The notes: generated from the letters alone by a model not told the origin. A stretch of 64,000 nt of DNA from Puccinellia tenuiflora (GCA_012064385.1 QRDG01001828.1:310001-374000); one strand, 5' to 3'. Positions 11,986-23,845 are shown, counted from the stretch's first letter. A program made the numbers and translations.

Positions 11986-12057
11986 GTGCGCGTAAGCGCT
12001 CCCGATGGGAGTAGCCCCCGAGTCTATATGCGACTATCTATAGTCGGGTATAGACTC
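11986..12057. repeat. Hairpin module B
   Basis: After the CTCCCGATGGGAG head and AGCCCCCGAG (12013-12022), outer arms 12020-12028 (GAGTCTATA) and 12049-12057 (TATAGACTC) pair perfectly. Inner arms 12031-12037 (CGACTAT) and 12040-12046 (ATAGTCG) also pair perfectly. It lies in a predicted intron of the antisense gene. Confidence 0.8.
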
Positions 12058-12097
12058 AAGCCACTTTCTTTGATTTTGTCTTGTGCTCTTTGTATGA

Positions 12098-12173
12098 TCG
12101 GGTGCGCGCCAGCGCTCCCGATGGGAGTAGCCCCCGAGTCCATATGCGACTTGGCACAGTTGGGTATGGACTC
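12098..12173. repeat. Hairpin module C
   Basis: This is a tandem neighbour of module B, about 116 bp downstream in the same predicted intron. Outer arms 12136-12144 (GAGTCCATA) and 12165-12173 (TATGGACTC) pair perfectly. Inner arms 12147-12151 and 12158-12162 pair with one G-U. The T-to-C change in the left arm is matched by A-to-G in the right arm relative to module B. Confidence 0.8.
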
Positions 12174-13380
12174 AGAAACAATCATTTAACCTTTGCTTTG
12201 TGCTTTTCGCAGCCGGTTACATGCGACCTGCTGGGCATAGGCCACCGTTACGCCTCCATGGAAGCAACGATTATCCGGCTCAGCCAGCAGTCCGCTGAAC
12301 TGCGAGGTAGACTTCTCCGTATTGTTCGGCTTAGCTCTTCCATTGTGCTTCTTCCTTATTGTGTATTATCTGCAGAATCCCTTGCGCGAGTCTAGCGCAA
12401 GAAAGATGATGCCGCGCTGGAGTCCTCCGAGCTGAAGGGGAAACTTGACTCCACCGATGCTGATGCTCGTGCGCGGGCGGATGACGCCACGCGATCCACC
12501 AGGGAGGAAGCCGAGAAGCAAGAGAAGGTAGCCGCTCAGCGACTTGGGGCTATTGCGACCTCCTTGTCAGGTTCACCCAACATTCCATCCTTATATTATT
12601 TATCTTGCTGTTGTTCTTTCTTCGTTTGCAAATTTATCCCTCTTCGTTTTCTTCTAGGGTACTTGGGTGCTTCTGCGGGCAGTAGCAGCCAAGCTCTTCC
12701 TGATGACCTGGAAGGTGCTCTGGTTGCCCTGGAGGTTATCGGTGGCCAGACAGGCAGCCTTTTGTCTAAGGCCAAGGATGCTCTGACCTGCCTCCATGGC
12801 AGTGTGTTTCCGAAGGCGCAACCTCCGTCTTCCCTTGGCGAGCTGGCGGAGCTATTTGGCCCGGATGCGTCAACCCTCGTAGACTTTCGTCGCGAGCACA
12901 CGGTACGTGGTTCACAAACCACTCTCCTTATGCTGCTGGGGCACGGCTTCGAGGGTGACTTTGACAAGGCTATGTCGGGTCGCCCTCGTGGACCCGATGG
13001 CAAGCCACTGTCCCTTGGTGAATTTTCCGGGAGGTCCCGTGAACTGGCGCAGAAGCTGGCAGACACCCTGGAGAAGGAGGCCGCCAAGCGCGCCGAGAAG
13101 GCCAAGAAGTCGACCAGCTCGCAGCCGTAGATAGTTACTGTAGTGGTTTGGGCGGAGCTTGTATAAAAATTTATTTGCTTATCTCTGTTGGTTTGTAATG
13201 ACTATTGGCTTGGGAGGCTCAATTGATATTCCTTTTGCGCAATTTCCTGATAGTCTTTGCTTCTTCCGTCCAGCCCTTGAGTTCCTTTGCTGGGCTAGGG
13301 CGAAAGTGCTGCTAGCTCCATTGTCTTTCCTTACGTTTCTTGCTTTGCTTCGTGGGCAGGCTAACCTTGTCAGTACTTCT

Positions 13381-13529
13381 CCATCCCCTGGGACTGCTTC
13401 TGACCGAGTCCTTGGCTCCGAATCTGCTGCAATGACACCGGGCACCCGCAATGCTGACGAGTACCGGTATTCGGTGCTGCAAACTCGATGTTCTAGGCTG
13501 GAGCAGGACTTACGAGCTACCCGAGGTGT
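13381..13529 (+). pseudogene. Second antisense Tat ORF, exon cut by Tekay-1
   Basis: An open frame containing NADEYRYSVLQTRCSRLEQDL, likely coiled coil, reaches the Tekay-1 insertion. It continues in frame at 23846 once Tekay-1 and one TSD copy are ignored. 13131-13380 between the two antisense exon sets shows no domain. Confidence 0.55.
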
Positions 13530-16500
13530 TGTAACATCCCAAAATTTGGAATGTTTTAAAAACCACAAAAATTTAAAAGTTTTATTTAATAAATAAATAA
13601 AGTCTCCAAAAATCAAGAAAAGCTTTTATAGAAGATTGTTTTGACATCTTCAAAGTTATATTTTCAATTAAATGTTCCTTTATCTTCCAATCTCAACTTA
13701 TAAAGTTTTGGAAATAAAATATTCAAATGAGGTTTTTCAAATAGTATTTCCCCTTGGTTTATTGCTTTAAAATAAATAATATGGGGATAATATAAACCCT
13801 AAATCATTTGTGAAAATGATTTAAATACTTTCCAAGCTTTGTTTTATAAAATGATTTATTTTTAAATATGAATATGAGTTATCATTCTGAATGATATTAC
13901 TCATATTATTTCTCTGGTTTTTATTTAAATAATTTTTGGGATATTTATAAACACTTATTTTGATTTTCCCAAATTAGCCATATAAGGCAAATTTGACCAA
14001 AAGGGTATTTTGGTAATTTTGTTTTGACCAAAAATAGTTCCTAAATGTCTAGTTTGATTATTTGGAATTTTACAAAGCTTTACAAATTTATGTGACTTGT
14101 TTTGGAGGCCTAAATCAAAATTTATAAAAGAAAAAAATGTTGATGACGCCATGCTGACGTCATCGTCTCTTCCCCTCCCGTTGGAGGCCATCAATGGCCG
14201 AAACGGCCACCATCACCTCCCCCTCTTGATTCCGGCGTTATGCCGCATTCCCTCCCCTCCCATGTCGCCTATCTTAATGCCCACAACCTCCTCCTCCTTT
14301 ACCCTCTCGTTCCCGAGCCAATCATGCCCCCAGGCCGCCGGAATCACACGCCGGAGTTCACCCTCTCCGCCGCCATGTCGAGGTTGTTTCCGACGAGGGT
14401 AAAGGTCCCCGCCACTTGCTTTGCCTCCCGTTCTCTTCCCCATGTCCGTGCGGACCTCTTCGACTCATCGCACGATTTTTCCTTGCAGCGAAACGTCGTC
14501 GCCGTCCTCAACCCGAAGCTCACCAACGCCACCGCCGCTCCGTCCTCGTGTCCGCACCGACCCAGGAGGGGAAAGACGACACCGAGACCACCATCCGCCT
14601 CCCCGTGACGAGACGAAGCTCGTCGTCCCCTTCCCGAGCCCAGGAGATCGCCGGAGCGACGAGTACGTCCTCGACCGGAGCCACCGCTGCCGTCCGCACC
14701 GTCTCCGGCGACCACCGCGCCGCCAGGGTACAAACCCTAGATCCACGACCACCCGATCTAGATCCAACGGCCGATATTAGATCGAGCCGAGCCGTCGCGA
14801 GCCAAGCCGAGCCGCAGCTAGGCTAAACCGAGCCGAGCTCAAGCCCGAGCCCAGCCAATAGGATGCAGCCACGTGGCCAGTCCTTTCTGGGATTTTTCCC
14901 GAATTGTTTTAAATGGCCTTTTTACAGAAAAGTCCCTACAACTTCAAACCTTTATAACTTTTAAACCCTTTGGCCAAATTTAACAAATTTTATCTTTTTG
15001 AAAAGCTCTGGACTTGTAGAATCTTTTGGCACTGTTAGTTTTCAGTGTAACAAATCCAAATTTATTCAAATTTCAAATGAGTCATTTGAGTAAATTTGAC
15101 ATAGTTTCAAATCTATAAGTCCAAATTTTGCAAATAAAATATTTCCAGAAACCTTGGAATGTGTGTAACACTATTCCACTGATAGAAAATATTTTGGGGT
15201 AGTATTAAGGTGATATAGAAAATTGAGACTCAAATTGGGTATTTTTGTTATAGTTTTATTTCTATAAATCCTTTTAATAAATTTTCTTTTAGAAAATTTC
15301 TTCAAATATTTGTCTCTGTCCAGAGAGACCAAAACCATGCCAAGCTACCACCTTTTGAAACATAAACATTGAAAGTGTGCCAAAGGCCATTTAAATGTTA
15401 AAGTTTGCAAACCATAGTTTCATAATGTTTTAAAACTCTTTTTGACCAACTCTTTTGTGTGATCACTTTGATCAAGACCAATCCCTAGAACCTTTGAAAC
15501 AACCCTTCAAACTATTCAAATTTGAAATGTTCAAATTTGATTTCAGACCAACCCCTGACCAAATGACAAACCCCAAACCTAATGCATTGATTCTTTTTGC
15601 ATATGGGATCATGTATTGAAACTTGGACCACCAACCTAGATATGTTTGTTTCTATCCATGTTTGTTGTTATGTTTGTTTCTTTGGATTGTTGTATTGTTG
15701 CTTATTGCCATATGTTTGTATTGTATAGATTGAACGGAGAGCTATGAGCTACGTTGAAAAAGAGTGTGTGAGCAACGACAAGTTCCAAAAGGCAAGTGCA
15801 TACACCCTTTCATGAAAGACCTACTATTTTATTATATATGCATTGTAGGCTATTTCAGTAGTATGCATGATAGGTGTACTACTATATTGCTATGCAGACC
15901 TGTTTAGTATATCACTCTTTATTCCTGTTGATTTAGGAACCCATTCACTTGGTAGAAGTTAGAACTGCAATGCTGAAATGTTTTATTGTAGTATGAAAGG
16001 ATAAAAACTCTACCAAGTTAATGAACTACCTGGGTGGCAATTGGTGTTGCTCTATTGGTGGGTCAAAGTTGAGTGGCTGCTCAGGGCCATTTCCATGGTT
16101 ACACCTGAGTACGTGCACTTGTGAACGGCCACCCAGGAACAAAGAGATTTAAGTCACTCCAAGTTTAGATTGCTTCCAGTGCAGCCACTTGATATTATGG
16201 CTCTGTCTTGACTAAGTAAGTTCTAGGAACCTGATTCCGGCAGATTTCAGCTGATGAACCCCTGGTATGGGTCAGCACAGAGGAACAGGGGACTGGTTCC
16301 CAAAGGTCTCGTATTCATCTTCACCTTTCCTTTTCACTTCAAGAAGGTCAAGGACAGAATGGGTTGATGAAGTCTCGTGGTGAAAGTGCACAACCTCTCG
16401 AGAGTGTAAAACTATGATCATAGCCGTGTACCCGGTTATGGACAATTTTGAGCAGCTGGACAAGGATGTCGATGGAAAATCTCCTCATTCCAATTTCATA

Positions 16501-17056
16501 AATAAAATTTGATGGGTGAACAAGAGTAGAAGAGACACTGGTTTTCATGCCGGTTCGTCTTATCAAAAGTTGAGAAATGAAAAAGCTTTATGAAAAGTAG
16601 GACAAAATTGGCTTTATGCAATAGCCTTTAACTCCACCAGCCAAAAATGCATATAGATTTAGACTTGCCATTTTATATTCCACCAAAGTATCACTTGCCG
16701 GCCTGTCACAAGGTATTGACCCAAATTCCCTGGGCTGCAACGTTAATGTTGTAGGTTATTACGATGACGAGTGAGGACGTCTACCTTTCGAGCTTGCAAC
16801 CAACATGAATGCTAGTGGCACATGAAGATGATGAAGCTCTCTGTGCTACTTATGTTTCCGCTGCCAAACTTTGCATTCAAGTTAGCCTCTGGCTATGCAA
16901 TTTGTAAAGAATATTTTAATTATGGATCTTGCGATGTAATAATTATTTGACATTGATGGATGGTATTACATCAATATGTGAATTGCTATCCATACTCGAT
17001 TCAGAGAATAGCATATTTCAATATGTGTTCTTGCTTTTCTAAGCAAGGGCGCTACA
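13530..17056 (+). repeat. Tekay-1 5' LTR (3527 bp)
   Basis: The LTR has an AT-rich 5' third, a GC- and CpG-rich island at about 14160-14870 (source of several long spurious ORFs), and an AT-rich remainder. In the first ~680 bp I count about 18 substitutions against the 3' copy, many of them C/T or G/A. Confidence 0.9.
14144..14162. promoter_or_regulatory. Paired TGACG motifs, 5' LTR copy
   Basis: TGACGCCA (14144-14151) and TGACGTCA (14155-14162) lie 11 bp apart, similar to as-1/ocs-type bZIP sites. The 3' LTR copy has two perfect TGACGTCA palindromes. Confidence 0.4.
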
Positions 17057-17058
17057 GA

Positions 17059-17074
17059 TGGTATCAGAACACTG
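17059..17074 (+). promoter_or_regulatory. Primer-binding site, tRNA-Met type
   Basis: TGGTATCAGAACACTG begins two bases after the 5' LTR. It matches the usual initiator-methionine primer site TGGTATCAGAGC except near its end. Confidence 0.75.
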
Positions 17075-17698
17075 TATTGCCTGTAGGCTTAAAAACCTTA
17101 GGTTTGGATTAGGAATAGGAAAGACCATACGAACAAATTTTATTTTCTATTGTCCAAAACTTTTCTAATATCCTTCTTGTAACCTTCTCACCTAATTGCT
17201 TTCTAAGTTATCTTATCTTATTTATAGATGACCTTAACTCAGAAATGTTTCCAAAGGCGTTGAAGATCAACATGACAAGTATGAGAAGCCATCAAGTGCC
17301 TTGATAGAAGACTTCAATTTAGACTTCACAACACCATAAGTACCTCGACGAACTCAAAGAAATAGAAGAGAATGTTGAAGCACTGAAGGAAGAGATAGAC
17401 TAGACCACCATTTTATTAGAATAACGTTATCGTAATATTGTATTGACTTACCAAATTGTGGTATGGCAGTACTATCGTGTTTATTTTGAAAAACCTATAT
17501 TGTGTTTGTTTGTTATCCAAACTATAATTTCGAAAATTAAGTAGGAGAAGTTGTTTTTATCTCTATTGGTTGTTTTACTGTTGTTTGATGCTTGCTAGAT
17601 GTTGTTTGTAAGATGAATTGTCTTGATCTGTTGTGTATGGGTATAAATACTTCCCTTAGTATCCCTCTATCTCTACTCATCCATGCTAAACTAAACAG

Positions 17699-18652
17699 AT
17701 GTCCCAGCCAAATCCCAACAACCCGGTGATGCCTACACTACAAGAGTTACTAGATGCACAGAAACAGTTGAATCAGTTGATGACCCACAACCAGGAAGAC
17801 CACAAGGACATTCTAGCACCACCTCCTACTCAAGTGGATATGTTGATCAGATTCTTAAAGCTTCGACCGGAAAAGTTCTCAAGAGCTGCAGAACCTATTT
17901 TGGCCGACGATTGGCTACGATCAGTGAATAAGGATTTGGTGACCATCAGATGTACAAATGCTGAGAAGGTTAGATTCGCGGCACACCTACTAGAAGGACC
18001 TGCAATAGACTGGTGGGACAACTACCAGATCACTTACCCCACTGAAGAGATGACATGGGATTTATTTCAAAAAGGATTCCGTACTGCACATGTTTCATCA
18101 GGAGTGATGAAGCTGAAGAGGGAAGAATTTCTCGATCTTCGACAAGACGACCGAAACGTAATAGAATACACGAATGAGTTCAATAATCTGTCGCGTTACG
18201 CACCGGATGATGTTGATACAGATACTAAGAGGAAAGAAAGGTTTCTAAATGGTCTGAATGACGAACTATCCATTCTATTGACAGTTGCATATACCCCAAA
18301 CTACCAGTCACTGGTTGACCAAGTGATAACCTTGGAGAGCAAACTGAAGCAAGTTGCGAACAAGAAGCAAAAGCATAATGTGGAAGAGCAGCACTCAAAA
18401 TCACAGCAGGAATGGCACACTCCAAATGATGAACGTAATCATTTTGAGTTCAACTATCATGGAGACAATAACCACCATTGTCATAATATTCATAGACACG
18501 ACTTTCATGGAGAAATTGATCACCACATCAACCATGGACTACACAGCCCCGTCCATACTGAAGAGGTTTATGACCTCGGAAATGAGCACCTTATGGGAGA
18601 AAACAGTAGTCAGAATCTCCACCCCAAACCCAACAGAAAGGACATCAGCTAG
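17699..18652 (+). CDS. Tekay-1 gag
   Basis: This 317-codon frame encodes a Ty3/Gypsy gag. A retrotransposon-gag domain covers about residues 55-215, with the signature WLRSVNKDLV, the capsid-type AIDWWDNYQ and FRTAHVSSGVMKLKREEF, and then YTNEFNNLSRYAP. A His/Asn-rich linker follows. Gag forms the virus-like particle that packages element RNA. The frame stops at 18650-18652, directly before the zinc knuckle that normally belongs to gag, so the stop is probably a mutation that truncates gag-pol. The start is the first Met, about 640 bp after the primer-binding site. The body is otherwise intact. Confidence 0.85.
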   Translation: MSQPNPNNPVMPTLQELLDAQKQLNQLMTHNQEDHKDILAPPPTQVDMLIRFLKLRPEKFSRAAEPILADDWLRSVNKDLVTIRCTNAEKVRFAAHLLEGPAIDWWDNYQITYPTEEMTWDLFQKGFRTAHVSSGVMKLKREEFLDLRQDDRNVIEYTNEFNNLSRYAPDDVDTDTKRKERFLNGLNDELSILLTVAYTPNYQSLVDQVITLESKLKQVANKKQKHNVEEQHSKSQQEWHTPNDERNHFEFNYHGDNNHHCHNIHRHDFHGEIDHHINHGLHSPVHTEEVYDLGNEHLMGENSSQNLHPKPNRKDIS

Positions 18653-19187
18653 GTGGAGTGTTTCAAATGCAAGAAAATGGGACACTATTCCCGAAGCTGT
18701 CCGGAAAAGAAGTTTAGTAATGCAACCAAGCCAACTCAATTCCGAATGGGACATGTGTTTTCTATAAACATTGAGAGAGTTCTCAAGAAACCAAACCCTG
18801 TTATTGATGGATTGTTGATCGACTCCTATTGTGCACTAGTACTCTTTGATACTGAGGCTACACATTATTTCATATCAAAACACTTTGTGAATAAAAATAA
18901 GATACACTGTCGAAGACTTAGAAGACCCATAAAGAGTAAGCTCTACAGAAGGGAAGCGGCCAGCAAACGCGGTATGCCAAAACATGACCTTAGAATTTGA
19001 GACACACAAGTTTCCAAGCGAGTTGTTTGTGCTAGACTTGCAAGGCTTTGATATAATCATAGGCAAGGACTGGATGTCCAGGTATGAAGGTCAGATAGAT
19101 CATGCTAGTAAAGCTGTCACACTCACCACACCAGAAAAGAAGCGGATTAGATATCAGTTTAAATCAAGAAGCAAAGAAACCAACTGA
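18653..19187 (+). pseudogene. Tekay-1 zinc knuckle and protease remnant
   Basis: A CCHC knuckle (CFKCKKMGHYSRSC) is followed by a protease region with FDTEATHYFIS where an active enzyme has D-S/T-G-A. The Gly next to the catalytic Asp is changed to Glu. A frameshift near 18990 leads into FDIIIGKDWMSRY, the protease C-terminal motif. No RT follows. Confidence 0.75.
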
Positions 19188-20280
19188 GTTTTCATGAGGA
19201 GTTTAGCCAAGAAGAAGGACCAGAGTCAATGGAAATGTTCTGAGGATGTAATAAATGCCAATAGTTATATGTAAGTGGAAGAATAAGTACTGTGATGTAA
19301 GAGTGGTGTAATGTCGATGTAATAACCACAATTTGTGAGGATGAATGAAGCTTGTGGTGACTCTAGTATGCCAAACCTTTTATGAAAAATTATATATCGT
19401 TGTGAAGACTGCTCGATCTGCCAATGATGGAGACATAGGCTGAAACTGATGAGCTAAGACGACATGGAAGGCATGTTCCAAGGAGAAGAATCACAAAACA
19501 AGGTTTAGCTTGTGAGCTAACGTGTGCAGGAGCTTACGCAACCCAATAGTTTTAAAGGAGCGATAGTTTAGTTCAGGTTGTCTTGCAGATGGGAAACTTT
19601 CTGTTAGACAAGTGAGGATGCCCGAGAGATAGTTTACGTGATTTACCTATCTACATATTGAGGAAATGATACGGGTACAGGATGGACTGATCACCATTCC
19701 TACTACTCATGTTATTCCCCTCACTATTTGGATTGATAAATCTGAGTGACATACCTATAAGAGAGACGACGTTGATGAGCCTGAACCACCGGAATATATT
19801 ATAACCCTATGTGAGGCAAAAGTTGCCGAAATGTAAGATAATCGGCGAGGATAAACCACAACTTTTGTGAAGAAGAAGAGATCCAGCAATGAAAGTTTGA
19901 CCCACCATGAGGGTTTCGTTAGAATTGATGCTTTGTTTGCACTGAAGGATGTAAACCTAGAGAAGAAAAGATTGCCCGAGACATCGATGAAAGACATAAT
20001 ATTTCAAGCCATCTTGAAGAGACACCCACCTATTGGAATTGAAGCTTACGATGCTCATGAAGAGCTGGTACATGCTATATCCATAAATAGAGAGGATGAA
20101 GCATAACTCAAACAGTCAAAGATAAAAGTTGATCCAGCAAGGATTCATGATCGCCCGATGTGCGCCCTGCTTGAAAACAAGAGTTCAAGACTACCCACAA
20201 AAGTTCTTTTAAGGGTGGTAGCCCACCCAGTTGTCTAAAACCCTGAGATCCGAACCCATCTTTCTTTCTAGCCACTCCGA

Positions 20281-20298
20281 ATCTCGGGGACGAGATTC
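20281..20298. repeat. Palindrome upstream of the Tekay-1 polypurine tract
   Basis: AATCTCG (20281-20287) and CGAGATT (20292-20298) flank a GGGA loop, 20 bases before the 3' LTR. An equivalent palindrome precedes the Tekay-2 3' LTR. Confidence 0.65.
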
Positions 20299-20302
20299 CT
20301 TT

Positions 20303-20318
20303 TAAGGGTGGTAGGTTT
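20303..20318 (+). promoter_or_regulatory. Tekay-1 polypurine tract
   Basis: The purine-rich stretch AAGGGTGGTAGGTT directly precedes the TGTAACATCCC start of the 3' LTR. Confidence 0.6.
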
Positions 20319-23300
20319 GTAACATCCCAAATTTTGGAATGTTTTAAAAATCACAAAAATTTAAAACTTTTATTTAATAAATAAATAAAGTCTCCAAAAA
20401 TCAAGAAAAGCTTTTATAGAAGATTGTTTTGACATCTTAAAAGTTATATTTTCAATTAAATGTTCCTTTATCTTCCAATCTCAGCTTATAAAGTTTTGGA
20501 ACTAAAATATTCAAATGAGGTTTTTCAAATAGTATTTCCCCTTGGTTTATTGCTTTAAAATAAATAATATGGGGATAATATAAACCCTAAATAATTTGTG
20601 AAAATGATTTAAATACTTTCCAAGCTTTCTTTTATAAAATGATTTATTTTTAAATATGAATATGAGTTATCATTCTGAATGATATTACTCATATTATTTC
20701 TCTGGTTTTTATTTAAATAATTTTTGGGATATTTATAAACACTTATTTTGATTTTCCCAAATTAGCCATATAAGGGAAATTTGACCAAAAGGGTATTTTG
20801 GTAATTTTGTTTTGACAAAAAATACTTCCTAAATGTCTAGTTTGATTATTTGTAATTTTACAAAGCTTTACAAATTTATGTGACTTGTTTTGGAGGCCTA
20901 AATCAAAATTTATAAAAGAAAAAATGTTGATGACGTCATGTTGACGTCATCGTCTTTTCCCATCCCGTTGGAGGCCATCAATAGCTGAAACGGCCACCAT
21001 CACCTCCCCCTCTTGATTCCGGCGTTATGCCGCATCCCCTCCCCTCCCATGCCGCCTATCTTAATGCCCACGACCTCCTCCTCCTTTACCCTCTCGTTCC
21101 CGAGCCAATCATGCCCCCAGGCCGCCGGAATCACACGCCGGAGTTCACCCTCTCCGCCGCTGTGTCGAGGTTGTTTCCGACGAGGGTAAAGGTCCCCGCC
21201 ACTTGCTTTGCCTCCCGTTCTCTTCCCCATGTCCGTGCGGACCTCTTCGACTCATCGCACGATTTTTCCCTGCAGTGAAACGTCGTCGTCGTCCTCAACC
21301 CGAAGCTCACCAACGCCACCGCCGCTCCGTCCTCGTGTCCGCACCGACCCAGGAGGGGAAAGACGACACCGAGACCACCATCCGCCTCCCCGTGACGAGA
21401 CGAAGCTCGTCGTCCCCTTCCCGAGCCCAGGAGATCGCCGAAGCGTCGGGGACGTCCACGACCGAAGCCACCGCCACCGCGTCCGCACTATCTCCGACGA
21501 CCACCGCGCCGCTAGGGTACAAACCCTAGATCCACGACCACCCGATCTAGATCCAACGGCAGATATTAGATCGAGCCGAGCCGTCGCGAGCCAAGCCGAG
21601 CCGCAGCTAGGCTAAATCGAGCCGAGCTCAAGCCCGAGCCCAGCCAATAGGATGCAGCCACGCGGCCAGCCTTTCTGGGATTTTCCCGAATTGTTTTAAA
21701 TGGCCTTTTTACAGAAAAGTCCCTGCAACTTCAAACCTTTATAACTTTTAAACCATTTGGCCAAATTTAACAAATTTTATCTTTTTGAAAAGCTCTGGAC
21801 TTGTAGAATCTTTTTGCACTGTTAGTTTTCAGTGTAACAAATCCAAATTTATTCAAATTTCAAATGAGTCATTTGAGTAAATTTGACATAGTTTCAAATC
21901 TATAAGTCCAAATTTTGCAAATAAAATATTTCCAGAAACCTTGGAATGTGTGTAACACTATTCCACTGATAGAAAATATTTAGGGGTAGTATTAAAGTGA
22001 TATAGAAAATTGAGACTCAAATTGGGTATATCTATTATAGTTTTATTTCTATAAATCCTTTTAATTTGTTTTCTTTTAGAAAATTTCTTCAATTATTTGT
22101 CTCTGTCCAGAGAGACCAAAACCATGCCAAGCTACCACCTTTTGAAACATAAACATTGAAAGTGTGCCAAAGGCCATTTAAATGTTAATGTTTTGCAAAC
22201 CACAGTTTCATAATGTTTTTAAAACTCTTTTTGACCAACTCTTTTGTGTGATCACTTTGATCAAGACCAATCCCTAGAACCTTTGAAACAACCCTTCAAC
22301 CTATTCAAATTTGAAATGTTCAAATTTGATTTCAGACCAACCCCTGACCAAATGGCAAACCCCAAACCTAATGCATTGATTCTTTTTGCATATGGGATCA
22401 TGTATTGAAACTTGGACCACCAACCTAGATATGTTTGTTTCTATCCATGTTTGTTGTTATGTTTGTTTCTTTGGATTGTTGTATTGTTGCTTATTGCCAT
22501 AGGTTCGTATTGTATAGATTGAACGGAGAGCTATGAGCTACGTTGAAAAAGAGTGTGTGAGCAACGACAAGTTCCAAAAGGCAAGTGCATACACCCTTTC
22601 ATGAAAGACCTACTATTTTATTATATATGCATTGTAGACTATTTCAGTAGTATGCATGATAGGTGTACTACTATATTGCTATGCAGACCTGTTTAGTATA
22701 TCACCCTTTATTCCTGTTGATTTAGGAACCCATTCACTTGGTAGAAGTTAGAACTGCAATGCTGAAATGTTTTATTGTAGTATGAAAGGATAAAAACTCT
22801 ACCAAGTTAATGAACTACCTGGGTGGAAATTGGTGTTGCTCTATTGGTGGGTCAAAGTTGAGTGGCTGCTCAGGGCCATTTCCATGGTTATACCTGAGTA
22901 CGTGCACTTGTGAACGGCCACCCAGGAACAAAGAGATTTAAGTCACTCCAAGTTTAGATTGCTTCCAGTGCAGCCACTTGATATTATGGCTCTGTCTTGA
23001 CTAAGTAAGTTCTAGGAACCTGATTCCGGCAGATTTCAGCTGATGAACCCCTGGTATGGGTCTGCCCAGAGGAACAGGGGACTGTTTCCCAAAGGTCTCG
23101 TCTTCATCTTCACCTTTCCTTTTCACTTCAAGAAGGTCAAGGACAGAATGGGTTGATGAAGTCTTGTGGTGAAAGTGCACAACCTCTCGAGAGTGTAAAA
23201 CTATGATCATAGTCGTGCCCCCGGTTATGGACAATTTTGAGCAGCTGGACAAGGATGTCGATGGAAAATCTCCTCATTCCAATTTCATAAATAAAATTTG

Positions 23301-23845
23301 ATGGGTGAACAAGAGTAGAAGAGACACTGGTTTTCATGCCGGTTCGTCTTATAGAAAGTTGAGAAATGAAAAAGCTTTATGAAAAGTAGGACAAAATTGG
23401 CTTTATGCAATAGCCTTTAACTCCACCAGCCAAAAATGCATATAGATTTAGACTTGCCATTTTATATTCCACCAAAGTATTACTTGCCGGCCTGTCACAA
23501 GGTATTGACCCAAATTCCCTGGGCTGCAACGTTAATGTTGTAGGTTATTATGATGACGAGTGAGGACGTCTACCTTTCGAGCTTGCAACCAAAATGAATG
23601 CCAGTGGCACATGAAGATGATGAAGCTCTCTGTGCTACTTATGTTTCCGCTGCCAAACTTTGCATTCAAGCTAGCCTCTGGCTATGCAATTTGTAAAGAA
23701 TATTTTATTTATGGATCTCGCGATGTAATAATTATTTGACATTGATGCATGGTATTACATATATTTGTGAATTGCTATCCATACTCGATCCAGGGAATAG
23801 CATATTTCACGATGTGTTCTTGCTTTTCTAAGCAAGGGCGCTACA
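20319..23845 (+). repeat. Tekay-1 3' LTR (3527 bp)
   Basis: It is the same length as the 5' copy and collinear with it. Two perfect TGACGTCA sites lie at 20931-20938 and 20942-20949. Confidence 0.9.

Larger units (their letters stand above)
10248..13130 (+). pseudogene. Antisense additional ORF of the Tat element (Transposase_28-like)
   Basis: The gene runs opposite to gag-pol in the integrase-3' LTR interval. Its first exon encodes a GLMYAYGVKMHDFTPNAVLH...FLGIHPHWG region typical of the plant family Pfam calls Transposase_28 or putative gypsy-type transposon. The biochemical role of this family is unknown. The frame shifts near 10663 (one base short) and has an in-frame TGA at 10860-10862. 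GT-AG introns can be drawn at about 11223-11319, 11674 onward, 11952-12212, 12307-12375 and 12571-12657. The last exon (12658-13130) is Ala/Leu/Glu-rich and ends SSQP, with a Lys/Ala-rich coiled-coil tail. Not all intron phases fit, another sign of decay. Introns 3 and 4 are drawn from splice signals only. Confidence 0.65.
19188..20318 (+). other. Tekay-1 region in place of RT and integrase
   Basis: The region is stop-rich and I recognise no pol motif. An 80-codon open frame at 19867-20106 is rich in Lys and Glu with no known domain. It may be decayed pol tail or captured sequence. Confidence 0.4.
13530..23845 (+). mobile_element. Tekay-1: Ty3/Gypsy element with 3.5-kb LTRs, no RT or integrase
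   Basis: The element starts TGTAACATCCC and ends GGGCGCTACA, with GGTGT on both sides (13525-13529 and 23846-23850). Both LTRs are 3527 bp. The internal region is only 3262 bp. It encodes gag, a zinc knuckle and a damaged protease, but no recognisable RT, RNase H or integrase. The gag and the primer-binding site resemble Tekay/Del chromoviruses. It is therefore non-autonomous, although its termini and priming signals are intact. Confidence 0.88.

Noticed and set aside
14213..14826. Overlapping ORFs in the Tekay-1 LTR, repeated at 21000-21615
   Set aside because: Compositional open frames in a GC-rich LTR island with no conserved domain.
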